Positions 53,223-64,000 of a stretch of 64,000 nucleotides of DNA are shown piece by piece; within the stretch, counting starts at the first letter, position 1; every line of letters starts with the position of its first letter. The DNA comes from Culex pipiens pallens (Eukaryota; Arthropoda; Insecta; Diptera; Culicidae): assembly GCF_016801865.2 (NCBI RefSeq), contig NC_068939.1, forward strand, positions 121,321,671 through 121,385,670, written 5' to 3'. The translations under genes were made by a program, and so were the position numbers. The notes beneath the pieces were generated by a model that worked only from the letters and a program-made list of their open reading frames with translations, did not search any database and was not told where the DNA came from.

Positions 53223-54307
53223 TTATACATTTTTGGGACGCCTCTAATGCCCTTATTTTTGACCATTTTTTGTTGGCTAATAAAAAATCTTGCCACATTC
53301 TAATTCGAGCTTACCAGCACTTCAATTTGCACTGGACAAGAACCCTTTCGGGTTGAAGGCTTGGTCATTTCATTCCAACACCATCATCCACCAACTCTCG
53401 GTCGAAATATGTCCCCAGCATTCATTAAGGCCAAAGTGCTGTCCACCTTTTTTTTGACGTTCTCATCTTTCAGTTGTCACCTGACATCAGGTTCACTTCA
53501 GTGCCTGGGTTTAATGGATAGCACACGTACACATCGCTCACATCACTCACTGCTTTTAGGGTGGCTCTCGCAAAAAGTGTTTTGTAAAAAAAATTCTTCT
53601 TTCGCTTTTTTATACAAAAGCGCTCCATTAGAACCACGAAGAACCGTCGGAAACCAGACTGAAAGTGGGCAATTAATGAGCGTCGACTTGGGGGCTTGTT
53701 AGCCTCACCTCTCACTTCACCGGGGCCGGAGCGTGGCGGAAAATTTTATGTTTTCTCATGTGGCTGAAGTAAATCATTTCTTCCCAGAACCTGCCGTCGA
53801 GGACTCGAAAAGCGAGCCCCTCGAGTGGCAAACGAGCGAGAAAATCTGAGAAATGAGTTGTTTACCCAGCAACACCACACACGTGTAAAACGCTTGATGC
53901 ATTATCACACAATTACCGGGAATAAGCCTCATTTCGCACAACTCTGGTGGTACAACATTGCAATTGGGACAGGATAAGTGTGCGTTGAGAAGTTTAAAGT
54001 GCATTAAAATGCTCTCTGTGTAGGTTGAATCACAAATAACAAAATGACAAGATCGTTAAAAACAAATGAGATTCCAAAATTTCAAACCAGCAACCTTGAT
54101 GGAACCAAATAGATTGAAAACATAACAAAATCACAAAAAAACACATTTTCAAATTTAAATTAAAAAAACTATTTCAACTTTTCTATTCTTATCTTTTTTT
54201 TGCAAATAAATTCAAACATAATATTGTAAAAAATGTAAATTCACTATTCACAATTTTTGTAAAATTCAAACATAATAAAAAAAAGCTATTTCAAATATTA
54301 TTTAGTA
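53223..54307. other. Intergenic or intronic DNA, no supported gene
   Basis: 53360-53720 contains frames on both strands without motifs. 53700-53960 is less AT-rich but has no splice-bounded exon I can support. Confidence 0.4.
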
Positions 54308-54754
54308 CCCGGGCAGACGGTAATAACAAAATTCATGCCATTTCAATAACAAATACTGTTAAAATAACAAAAAGTGTTATGGAATCTTCATGAAAAATCC
54401 ATTTTTGCATAAGGGTTTAATAACAGTTTATGTTATCATAACAAAATTTGTTATTGGTCTGATATTGGTTGAAAGCCAAAACAACTTTGGAATAACATTT
54501 TTTGTTATGGAAGAATAACTCCAACTGTTATTGGGATGTTCGGATTAGTTGTTAAAATAACAAAAAATAATAACAAAGATTTGTTCGAAGAATAACTAAA
54601 AATGTTATTAGTCTGTTATTACAATAACAATCCAATAACAAAAAAATCATAACGACGAATAACAAATCTTGTTATAAATAACATAAAATGTTATTGGCCT
54701 AGTATTTTCAAATATCAAAAAATGTTATTCCCAAGTTATTTCCGTCTGCTCGGG
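54308..54754. mobile_element. AATAACA-rich MITE, copy 2 (TA duplication)
   Basis: CCCGGGCAGACGGTAATAAC at the left, inverse of CCCGAGCAGACGGAAATAAC at the right, TA on both sides (54306-54307, 54755-54756). The interior is almost identical to copy 3, which lies 533 bp further on. 447 bp. Confidence 0.88.
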
Positions 54755-54756
54755 TA

Positions 54757-55285
54757 ACTTTTTTCCGTCTCCTACTCATCAAAAAAAATATTTTTTTTTT
54801 TCAAATATTCAAAGTTGTTTGAGCAGCTTTTTGAAAAAAATAAATAACTAAAAAATCTAAATTAATTTAATGTTTTCCAACCATAAATTAAATATTACAA
54901 TAAACTTAATCGGGCCGACAACGTCCACAGGATGGCGAAGATTGAGCTGATCGACGATTGGCTTCTGCGAGTGCTTCCAAAGTTCAGGATGGGGTGGTGT
55001 GCCACCTAAATCAACATTTTCAAATTTCTTTTTTTTTTCAGTGCAAAAAACTCTTTTCAATGAGTGTTTTTTATCATTTTATTAGGCCGATGCAAATATT
55101 AAAAAAGTTTTTCTTCCTCGACTCAAACCGTGGTCGAGAGAGGGGGGGAATAAAAATTTAAATAACAAGCCAAAACATTTTAACGAAAAAAAAATAAAAG
55201 TGCATTTCACATCCGTACAATTGATTTCAAATCATTAGTTTATAAAAAAATAATTTGACAAAAAAATAGACAGTGAAAAAATGCC
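54757..55285. other. Spacer between two MITE copies
   Basis: AT-rich with a purine patch (GAGAGAGGGGGGGAATAAAA at about 55135-55154). Opposed short frames at 54857-55161 are not credible genes. Confidence 0.4.
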
Positions 55286-55287
55286 TT

Positions 55288-55725
55288 CCCGGGCAGACGG
55301 TAATAACAAAATTCATGCCATTTCAATAACAAATACTGTTAAAATAACAGAAAGTGTTATGGATTCTTCATGAAAATTCAATTTTTGCATAAGATTTGAA
55401 TAACACTTTATGTTATCATAACAAAATTTGTTATTGGTCTGATATTGATTGAAAGCAAAAACATCTTGAGAATAACATTTTTTGTTATGGAAGAATAACC
55501 CAATGATTGATCGGATTAGTTGTTAAAATAACAAAAAATAATAACAAAGATTTGTTCGAAGAATAACTTAAAATGTTATTAGTCTGTTATTACAATAACA
55601 ATCCAATAACAAAAAAATCATAACGACGAATAACAAATCTTGTTATAAATAACATAAATTGTTATTGGCTTAGTATTTTCAAATATCAAAAAATGTTATT
55701 TCAAAGTTATTACCGTCTGCTCGGG
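55288..55725. mobile_element. AATAACA-rich MITE, copy 3 (TT duplication)
   Basis: CCCGGGCAGACGGTAATAAC at the left, inverse of CCCGAGCAGACGGTAATAAC at the right, TT on both sides (55286-55287, 55726-55727). The interior matches copy 2 phrase by phrase, with small deletions (about 55500-55515). 438 bp. Confidence 0.88.
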
Positions 55726-55727
55726 TT

Positions 55728-58091
55728 TTGCTGAATGCACATAATTACCATTTTCTTTAATTATTTTTTTTTTTCGTCTTTTTTGAAACGGTTTTGAACT
55801 ATAAACAAACTTTGAAAAATGTTTAAAACAACCTTATTCAACAAAAACTAATGAACAAAAACTTTTAAAAAATGTCTCAATGCAGAACTAAAAAGTGTTT
55901 TTCCCAATTGCAATTTTTTTTCAAATCTCAAATGAAAAAAAAAATATTATCGCTATTTCCTTTTTACAATAAAAAAAAATTCGATCGCTGTTTTTTTAAA
56001 TGTTGATGAGGATGAGGATACCAAAAAACATGTAATAATGAAATGAACATGGCTCAACATTAAAATAAAACGATTCAAATAAAATCCAATCGTCCGTTGT
56101 GTTAAAATTGTTTTTAAAAAAATCAAAAACAATTTGTTTGCAACTTTGTACATCATTTGTACACTTTGATAATAAACCGTGAAAAGTCATAAAAAAATCG
56201 TTATTTTAGGGTTATTTTTCCCAAATGAAAAATAACGATTCAGGATTTTGAACATACAACATACAATCCAGAAATTGCATGCAATGTGTACATTGAGCGC
56301 ATTCATTCTCCTACAAACTTTGGGGAAATACCTTTCGGCCCATTCCAAATGTTTTTTTTGTCATTTTTTTTTTTTTTCGTTTGGTCTCTCAATTTTCATC
56401 TCAATGTGCAAAAAGTACATTCACTAATTTCTATGACTTGATGCGTTGGTGGAGTTGTTCAAAAGGCTAAATTAAGCTTCAAGTTGGACACATAATCTTT
56501 TTCTATAGCTGTTTATGAGTGTCAATTTTCCGAACAAGAGCTTACCCAAACCCGATAAGGAATTTCCTGAACACACCTCCACGTGGCAATACAACTAACT
56601 TAGCTAATAGCTATTGCTCTTGCTGGCTTGTTTTGTTTCGACAGAGTTAACTTGAGTTGCAGGGTGAATGTGTGAATATGGGTTTCCTAGTACCAATCAG
56701 TTTTCTTACATATGCCTCCTTCAAACAGAAATATAATTTATGGTTTAAGTTCTGAGATGCTGCAAAAACTTAAAAATCCCATTTTGGCTAATATCCACCT
56801 CACAGATGTCACTCCCACTGCAGGTAAATTAACATTACTATTTTCCCTACAATATCAACGCTTAAAACCGCATCATCAAACAGGCAGTCCTAATTAAGGC
56901 AAACATCTATTAATCAAACAGTAAATATTTTGCCACCCACCTGGCATCCTTCTTACATTAGCGTGTACCAAAAGCCACCCACACGACACAAATTGGATGT
57001 GTGTGCGGTGGTAGGGGAAACCAAATCTTCCGTGAAACATTCAATCAAGCTCAAATTCCGGCGTGGTTCCACTTAGCACAAGGACACACTCCTGCTGTGA
57101 GTAAGGTGTCGGTGGGTGGCTCTGCTCTGGTGCCATTCATACATCTTCGTTAAGAGCAAGAAAACACCCACTGACAAGTAATTTTCGGAATAGTTTTTGA
57201 CACGTGTTTGCTAGAACAACGTGAGTGAATTGCTTAATCAAGCTGTATTTTTAGAAAGCTCTCTAAGGAAGGTCCCAAAATGAGTCTAATTTTTAAGCGT
57301 AAATTTACATTTTTGTTAATTTGAGTATTTTTACCTGTGTAAATAAACGATTCTTGCAAAGAATCCCCTCACAAAACCAATTAGAGCACTGTTTGCTCTT
57401 TGAAAGTGATTGCCGAGATTAGATTTACTGAAAGCTGTATGATGAGACTCCTTGCTCATCAAAATGCAATCAATTTCAAACATCGCATGGATGATTGCAC
57501 TGGGAACAAGAGCTTCCCCAATGGTAAAACAAATCCAGTACAGATTTGGGATATGGTCCACTGCTGAGGGCTTGGGTGAATGAACCTTGAGAGTCATCAT
57601 CCATTATAGAGTTTGCTTTGCTAGCAAATATTTGGCAGCATTTATGAGATTGTTTGCCATTTTGTCGAATATTTCATCTAGAAGAATTGTTCAAACGTGA
57701 CGAAATCTCATTTTGGAAGACAAACAAGCTGTTATCGTGTAAACTCAACTCAAAAAATGTAATGACACAAACAATTTCCACTTTTCTCGCCACCTATAAC
57801 CACCTCTCACGGCATTTTCCACAAATCTATAGGGTTTTAATTGCCCTCAAATCAACAACACGTTGCACGGTTCTCACCCATTTATGTCCCGGTACACACT
57901 GGCATGGCTTAGACGGTTCTATTGCATGCTACCGTGCACTAAGCCGGGCTGCCGGGGCTGTAAGTGCTGCTGCTGCAACTATTAACTGTACAGAATGTGT
58001 CAGGAAAACTTGCTTATTTCCGGTTGCCTCCCCCTCCCCAGCAGAAAGCTATTAGAAGCTTTCCCACCGACTTTCCCAGCCACACGGATTA
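55728..58091. other. Long stretch without recognised gene or element
   Basis: The first 700 bp is AT-rich with poly-T runs. 56420-58090 has more balanced composition. Frames at 57331-57600 (minus) and 57654-58055 (plus) show no domain; 57654-58055 ends in a Cys/Ala-rich tail without homology I know. This may be intron of the receptor gene. Confidence 0.4.
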
Positions 58092-59014
58092 GGGTAGAGT
58101 AGTCATCAATGAGACACGGGGAACAATGATAAAATGGCTCTCACAAGTCGTAGTTTCAACCAATCAGGCTCATATTTGGGGGAAAGGTGTGTCTACTGGA
58201 TACACGTCTGCCATATAAGTGGCTTTGGTTATGGACGCTCCCTTGAAAAGTAATTCATAAATGTTTGATTCTGGTATGTAAAAGTAAATCATGGACAAAA
58301 AATACTTTTTCGCTTGTAGGCTGCCATTTACACCAAAACTAATATTTCTTCAAATGTCTTTCGACGTTCCAAAGGGATTAAGTTGGGCTACAATGTCCTT
58401 TCATTAGATTTGGCCAAAATTTAGAATACACCCAGAATCCAGGACTGTCTCATTGTTCCCCACTCATTTCAGCCCATGGGTAACAATGAGACAGTTTGAT
58501 TTTTCTTCAATAAACTTTTCAAAATCGATGGAAATCTTTCAAAACATGAATTAAAAGTGATTTTTGGCATATTTATAGAGTTTAAACTTCATTTAACCAA
58601 AAATACAAAGTTATTTGGTATTAATATATGGATTTTACAAAATTTAAATACTTTTTAGTGTAACTTTTGTTATTAAAAGTTTCATGTTGGCAAAATTGCT
58701 CTAAAATGTTCAAGGCAAGTCACCTGCAATGGAACAATACGAAAACATGATGTTTTGCTAGAAAAATGTTGATTTTCGTAGAGTGTCTCATTGTTCCCCA
58801 GCTGTCTCATTGTTCCTGCCAAGTGCGTCTACAATGAGACAGTTGAATAACTCTGGCTGTAGATGTCGGATCGATCTCATATTTTGGTCAATGATAAAAC
58901 ACATTAAAAGAAAGATAATGCAACTAAAAGCTCATTAAGACATGCTGATGAAAAAATTAGAAAAATCGTTGAAAGTTGAAAACCAAAAGTGTCTCATTGA
59001 TGACTACCCTACCC
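58092..59014. mobile_element. TA-flanked MITE with iterated CAATGAGACA motif
   Basis: GGGTAGAGTAGTCATCAATG at the left and the inverse of GGGTAGGGTAGTCATCAATG at the right, TA on both sides (58090-58091, 59015-59016). The motif GTCTCATTGTTCCCC or its inverse recurs inside at about 58447, 58480, 58785, 58803 and 58832. 923 bp, no coding frame. Confidence 0.85.
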
Positions 59015-59016
59015 TA

Positions 59017-59445
59017 CAGGTTTTGTTCGTGAGAAAGGTATTGGAAGATATTTTCAGACAGAGAGAACTTTAGAGTTGTGTTTTACTATCGTGTTTAAAC
59101 ATTGCATTATTAAGTGCTAAATATAGCATTTTAAAACGCATAAAAAATATCTTACTGTAAGCAAAACTAAAAAAAAATCACTTTTAAACGTTAAACATTT
59201 TCAAAAGTAATCAACCATACAGGAATGGAATTTCTAAAATTACTATTACCACGTTGCACATAAAATTTGAGTCTCGTGATGCTTCGAAAACCACAACCCA
59301 ATTTAATTATCCTTCGATTTTCGTGCCTGGCTTACCAACCCACAGCGTAGTCGTTTTATAGCATCCAGGGGTTTACTCTCAACAACCTAACATCTCCTAT
59401 CGACGTGAGCTAATGTGGAAAATTGTCAAAAATCCATTTAAAGTA
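59017..59445. other. Spacer
   Basis: No feature recognised between the two iterated-motif MITEs. Confidence 0.4.
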
Positions 59446-60167
59446 AGGGGAGAGGGGGTAATATGCACCCCCTAGGGGAAATCTGTGATTTCTCAACCAT
59501 TACAGCATTACTGTGGAAGAATTTTTTTTCGATGTTCTAAAACAACTATTGTTCTTTGTCATCCATGAGAAAAAAGTTTAAAAAAACTTCAAAATTGTTC
59601 GAAAATATCAAATTTCTAAAAACATTTTTCATTTATTTCAAACAACCATGCGGGGCAATATGCACCGCAACATTGGGGCAAAATGCACTACAACAACGGG
59701 GCAAAATGCACCGGGTAAAAGCAGTTTTCACTAGTCACCACTAGATGACACCGCTGTTTTTACAAAGGAGCTTCACAGCAGTGCATTTTGCCCCGACCAC
59801 GCTTTTTGCAGAAAATTTAATTAAAAATGCATTTTTTTTGAAGTTTTTGGACTCATCTATCTACAGAATAGTGAAGATTATGGCAAAAACTATATACCTC
59901 AACACTTACAATAACAATAAATGCTTTTTATATTGTCCAAAAATCATAATGAAAGTTCAATGAAAATTAGATGAAAACACAACATTTTAAAGTTTTGCAA
60001 ATAACTTAAGCTGTTTTTATACTACGATGCTCAAATTTTTCCAGCATGGTTTAGCAATGTTAAGCTTCCAATTTCTACGATTTTTTCCCCGGAAAATTCT
60101 TCCAAATACCGAGAAAAGCAGAGGGTGCATTTTGCCCCGTGGGGGTGCATATTACCCCCTCTCCCCC
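59446..60167. mobile_element. TA-flanked MITE with iterated GGGGCAAAATGCAC motif
   Basis: AGGGGAGAGGGGGTAATATG at the left mirrors the right end (inverse of GGGGGAGAGGGGGTAATATG), with TA on both sides (59444-59445, 60168-60169). The motif GGGGCAA(A/T)ATGCAC or its inverse recurs near 59653, 59675, 59697, 59780 and 60123. 722 bp. The frames 59556-59963 lie entirely inside it and are not genes. Confidence 0.85.
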
Positions 60168-60169
60168 TA

Positions 60170-60486
60170 AGTGGAAACCATTAAAATTGGTATAATTTTA
60201 GATTATCATTCCAAGTCCGAAACAAATCAAACTTTCACATAATTTCGCTGCAGACCAGCGGATATTGGTTTGACCGCACAAAACCCAGGAAATTATCTAC
60301 AAAACAAACAAAATATTTCAGACCTGCACGATTCACATCCAACACACTTGAAAGAGATCAGGCCATTTAAAAGTGAGAATAAAAATTAATTATAAACCAA
60401 TAAGAGCTTGACAAGCCGTTTAAGTAAGTGTATCATTAAATCACATGATTTTTTAAGAAAATGTAAATATTTAATTTTTTTCACTG
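60170..60486. other. AT-rich spacer
   Basis: No gene seen. The last 25 bp (TTTAATTTTTTTCACTGTCAT) recur just beyond the right end of the following foldback (about 62594-62613) and may be part of its duplication or of its family. Confidence 0.4.
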
Positions 60487-62573
60487 TCATTTGAGCAATT
60501 CTCTACCAAAACCGGAAATGGATTTTATTTGTATTTTTTGATTTGGAACATGGTCAAAAAATCTGCCGCCGAGTTATAAATTTTTGGAAAAAAATCGAAG
60601 TTTCATGCAAAAACAAGTTTGACATTATTTTTGAATGCAAAATTGAATTTGCAATTGAAAAGTACTTCACAGATTTTTTGATAAAGAGCTCCGTTTTAAA
60701 GATATAGCCACCGAAAGTTTGATTTTAGCGAAATATTTGCAGTATTTCAATTTTTAAAAATAGTATCATTTGGAGGCAGTGTTTTGCTGCTCTGGACAAA
60801 ATAGTCTTGGAATGAAGTTTTTTTGTTCAAAAAGTACTACTTTTACTAGTGAAATAGCAAGATAATGTCCTAATGAAGGTTCTTAAAATAGTAAGGTCGA
60901 CAGAAAAGCTACTTTTGGCATGCTATTGACAAATTATCATAAAAGTGTTCCGAATTTGTGGGTGTTCCGAATATGTGGGATGACTGTAATCAGCTTGTCT
61001 GTACATTTTATGTCAAGGTTTAATTCAGATAATATTTATTTCTGAAGCATTCATCACTAGAGATATTGCTTGCTTATATGTTGGACAACAATAATTACGC
61101 TTTTATGTAATAAATATAAACTATTTTATTTTAGACAACCTTTTTTAACGATTTTTTTTTGTAATATCATTTGATCTTCCGGCCAAGATTAACATTGAGA
61201 TTTGTTTAACTTTTTGTACCTTGAACATTTTGGATGAAAATTGAACTGACATAATAAAAATTTAAAAAAGGTTTGTGTGAAAAGAATTTCTGACCATTTC
61301 TAAAAATATTTTTTTTGAAAAGTTCAGAAAATTTTCTATAAAATTGTCTAAGAGACATTGGAGATTGGACCTCTGGTTGCTGAGATACAGCGGCTTAAAG
61401 AAAAATAAACACGAAAATTGAAGTTTTCTAAGTCTCACCCAAACAGCCCACCATTTTCTAATGACGATATCTCAGCAATTAATGGTTCGATTTTCAATGT
61501 TAATACATGAAACATTCGTGAAATTTTCCGATCTTTTCGAAAAAAATATTTTGAAAATTTTTAAATCAAGACTAACATTTTAAGAGGGCTAAACATTGAA
61601 TATTACGCCCATTTAAAATGCTAGTCTACATTTAAAAACTTTCAAAATATTTTTTCGAAAAGATAGGAAAATTTCACGAATGTTTTATATATTAACATTG
61701 AAAATCGGATCATTAATTGCTGAGATATCGTCATTAGAAAAAGGTGGGTTGTTTTGGTGAGATTTAGAAAACTTCAATTTTTGTGTTTCTTTTTCTTAAA
61801 GCGGCTCTATCTCAGCAACCCGAGGTCCAATCTTCAATGTCTCTTAGACAATTTTATAGCAAATTTTCTGAACTTTTCAAAAAAAAATATTTATAAAAAT
61901 GGTGACTCATGGTCACTATTTTTAAAAATTGAAAAACTGCAAATATTTCGCTAAAATCAAACTTTCGGTGGCTATATCTTGAAAACGGAGCCCTTTATCA
62001 AAAAATCTGTAAAGTACTTTTCGATTGCAAATTCCTTTTTGCATTAAAAAGTAATGTCAAACTTGTTTTTGCATGAAACTTAATTTTTTTCCAAAAATCA
62101 CTATTTTTTCAAAAATTCATAACTCGGCGGCAGATTTTTTGACCATGTTTCTCTATGGCTCAAAAGTTGCGGATTTTTGTCCCCTAAAACATATCAAAAA
62201 ATCTCGAAAATCAAAAAATACGTATTTTGGAAAATTGAGTTTTAGTAAAAAAAATGTTGATAAAAAAAATCTGCCATTTTTTTTTCGTGTACCTCTTTTT
62301 TCTCAAAAGTCCTCAACAATACCTACAACTTTGCCGAAAACACCAAATTGATCAGAAACTCCATTCAAAAGTTACAGCTGTTTGAATATTTACATACCAT
62401 TTTTGTATGGACAGCAGCCAAAATTGTATGGAGACTTGTATGGGTGAACCAATGACGCAAAATAGCTTATTTGGTCATAGGGAAGGCCCCCACAAAGTTT
62501 GAGTCAAATAAAAAAATACAAAAAATAAAAATGGTCGAAATCGGCCGATTTCGTAGAGAGTTGCTCATGATTT
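60487..62573. mobile_element. Long foldback element with TTGAGCAACTCTCTAC-type ends
   Basis: Arms meet near 61605: ATTGGAGATTGGACCTCTGG (61358) mirrors CCGAGGTCCAATCTTCAATG (61820), and the phrase CTAATGACGATATCTCAGCAATTAATG mirrors 61690-61735. Outer ends are TTGAGCAATTCTCTAC and GTAGAGAGTTGCTCA. The right arm keeps the full 12490-type outer repeat (62320-62573), while the left arm has lost about 200 bp of it. TGACTCATGGTCACTATTTTT at 61902 is an undisturbed counterpart of the RTE insertion site. Confidence 0.75.
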
Positions 62574-63181
62574 TTTTTGGAAAATGAAAAGATTTAATTT
62601 TTTTTTCACTGCCATTTCTTTCTACAAGCAATCAGCTCCCCTTTGAAAATGGTTTCAAGTTTAAATCGAGTTTAACCTTTACACTCCTACGCCTAACCAT
62701 ATTTCACGGCTGTACTACAAATAGCAAACCACTTATACAAGGAAACCCAACATTAAATGATAAAAGGCAAAGATAAGAACGTCTGTGTTCGACATGCGAT
62801 ACTAGCTTCGCTTTCCAGGTGAACGGACCCTTAATTAGAGAACTATCGATGGACTATTCCGTGTGCAATGTGTGTCTCTGTTCTAAAAGCAGAATGCTAT
62901 CACAAATGTGGGCTTGGAATCCGGAATGGATTCGAGCTAGTCTACCTTCCATGTGTTGTGTAGGACTTATGACCTTTTGATGCAGACAAAGTCGGACAAC
63001 AAAAATATTTCAAAACCACTTCAAGCGTAATTTATGTCCAATTAAGCGCTGTCGGCACTTCCTTTTTGATGGGAGGAACATTTACCCCCCTAAATGTATC
63101 ACCGTGAAGTATAAATCATCCCTGGGCAAAAAAATTGAGACTAATCTGATGCTCTTTATCTCTTTGTCTTTTCGCTTGCAG
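62574..63181. other. Sequence leading to the receptor splice acceptor
   Basis: After about 62620 the repeats stop and composition becomes more balanced. The last 35 bases (CTCTTTATCTCTTTGTCTTTTCGCTTGCAG) are a strong polypyrimidine tract and 3' splice site ending at 63181. No other exon seen. Confidence 0.6.
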
Positions 63182-63258
63182 ACGGCAGATCCGTAGAGTA
63201 ATCTCCCTCTCCCCCTCGTGGGAAACCCCTGTGCGGTGGGGAGCGGGAGGACCCGTCG
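63182..63258 (+). other. Receptor gene 5' UTR segment of the coding exon
   Basis: From the acceptor at 63181 to the start ATG: pyrimidine-rich (ATCTCCCTCTCCCCCTCG), without an upstream ATG before 63259. A second possible acceptor (ACGGCAG) ends at 63188. Confidence 0.55.
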
Positions 63259-64000
63259 ATGATGGCGGCTAATCTGTCATCGTTCCTATACGAATCGTTC
63301 TACGGTGGAAATGCCACGGTGCTGGACAACTACACCAGCTCAACTCCCTTCGACACATTCCAGCTGGACAGCGGCTGGGCGCTCACGACGCCTACCGTTT
63401 CCTCCACGTTCTTCCCGGCAGCAGAGGAGGACAATGGAACCGGGCTGCATCAACTGTCCACGTACCTGTCGGCCAACCTCACAAAGATCGTGGCGGTGTA
63501 CTCGCAAGAAGTTTGCCAACACCAGAACATAACCTTCACCCCGGATGGCGCCAGCAGCAGCCATCCGGGGGTATTCTGCCTGCCACACGCCCCCAAACTG
63601 TCCCGCTCCGGTGTGATCCGGGTGCTGGTGTTGGCCGCGATGGCAATCGTATCGCTGCTCGGGAACATCGCCACCATGTGGAGTATCCAGCGGAACCGCA
63701 AGTCCCGGCGGTTAGCGCGACACAACTGGAGTGCCATCTACTCGTTGATCTTTCATCTGTCGATCGCGGACCTGCTGGTAACGGTGTTCTGCATCATCGG
63801 TGAAGCGACCTGGTCGTACACCGTGGCCTGGCTGGCCGGAACGGTGGCCTGCAAGCTGGTCAAGCTGCTGCAGATGTTCAGCCTGTACCTGTCGACGTAC
63901 GTGCTGGTGCTGATCGGAGTCGACCGGTGGGTCGCGGTCAAGTACCCGATGAAGTCCCTCAACACGGCCCGGCGGTGCCACCGGTTTCTCCTCTGTGCCT
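63259..64000 (+). CDS. GnRH-superfamily neuropeptide GPCR (corazonin/ACP/AKH receptor-like), 5' coding exon, partial
   Basis: 247 residues are readable before the window ends. Two adjacent ATGs (63259, 63262) open the frame. Residues 1-115 form a long extracellular N-terminus with sequons at N5, N18, N24, N59, N73 and N90 and cysteines 86 and 107. TM1 is about 119-143 with G135-N136 (N1.50). TM2 is about 159-184 with LSIADLL (D171 = 2.50). C198 (3.25) would make the usual disulfide. TM3 ends in D222-R223-W224, a DRW variant of DRY, exactly 25 residues after C198 as the numbering requires. LYLSTYVLVLIGVDRWVAVKYPMKSLN is the type of sequence seen in arthropod corazonin and ACP receptors. These are membrane receptors for small neuropeptides, signalling through G proteins. 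Corazonin against ACP receptor cannot be settled without TM4-7. High GC third positions set it apart from the flanks. Confidence 0.85.
   Translation, partial: MMAANLSSFLYESFYGGNATVLDNYTSSTPFDTFQLDSGWALTTPTVSSTFFPAAEEDNGTGLHQLSTYLSANLTKIVAVYSQEVCQHQNITFTPDGASSSHPGVFCLPHAPKLSRSGVIRVLVLAAMAIVSLLGNIATMWSIQRNRKSRRLARHNWSAIYSLIFHLSIADLLVTVFCIIGEATWSYTVAWLAGTVACKLVKLLQMFSLYLSTYVLVLIGVDRWVAVKYPMKSLNTARRCHRFLLCA

Noticed and set aside
63305..63981. Alternative frames on both strands at the right edge
   Set aside because: Shadows of the receptor exon, whose own frame runs off the window and carries the transmembrane segments and DRW motif.

Overview
The window looks like nuclear DNA of a culicine mosquito, most likely a Culex species. 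The grounds are: AT-rich non-coding DNA with intron-split animal genes, Jockey-clade and RTE-clade non-LTR retrotransposons, tRNA-derived SINEs, and a dense load of small inverted-repeat elements of the kind that crowd mosquito genomes. The species name is inference. Nothing bacterial is present (no operons, CRISPR arrays or insertion sequences).

Host genes are few, and all read on the + strand. (1) At 10304-10548 is the last coding exon of a cation-chloride cotransporter of the Na-K-Cl type (SLC12A family); everything to its left is probably its last intron or beyond. (2) At 63182-64000 is the first coding exon of a class A receptor of the GnRH/AKH/corazonin/ACP type, cut by the window edge after transmembrane segment 3. 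A candidate 5' non-coding exon for it lies at about 27568-28429, which would make the DNA between them a roughly 35-kb 5' intron. (3) At 39870-40051 is a low-confidence two-exon gene for a 30-residue peptide, nested in that intron.

The rest is mostly transposable elements, and many junctions can be read to the base. A Jockey-type element (1860-8810, 12-bp target duplication) has intact ORF1 and ORF2 bodies. A 2455-bp foldback element split it at the ORF1/ORF2 overlap, and that foldback itself carries a 502-bp TA-flanked element. A 5'-truncated RTE copy (14309-16624, minus strand) lacks the reverse-transcriptase motif A. SINEs or short retroposons lie at 417-836, 34154-34417 and 44364-44577. 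Two hAT-like elements with 8-bp duplications lie at 25275-26880 and 30786-31569. Seven or more long foldback elements (3481, 16832, 40400, 42617, 46892, 51194, 60487) make near-perfect hairpins with arms of 0.6-1 kb, and those with readable ends have 4-bp duplications. Several MITE families with TA or other dinucleotide duplications fill the gaps, and there is a 470-bp uninterrupted-looking TGTTG pentamer array at 20621-21090.

The genes do not form a pathway together. The main interest of the window is the layered insertion history, the group of 4-bp-duplication foldback elements as possible double-stranded RNA sources, and the short spliced gene candidate.
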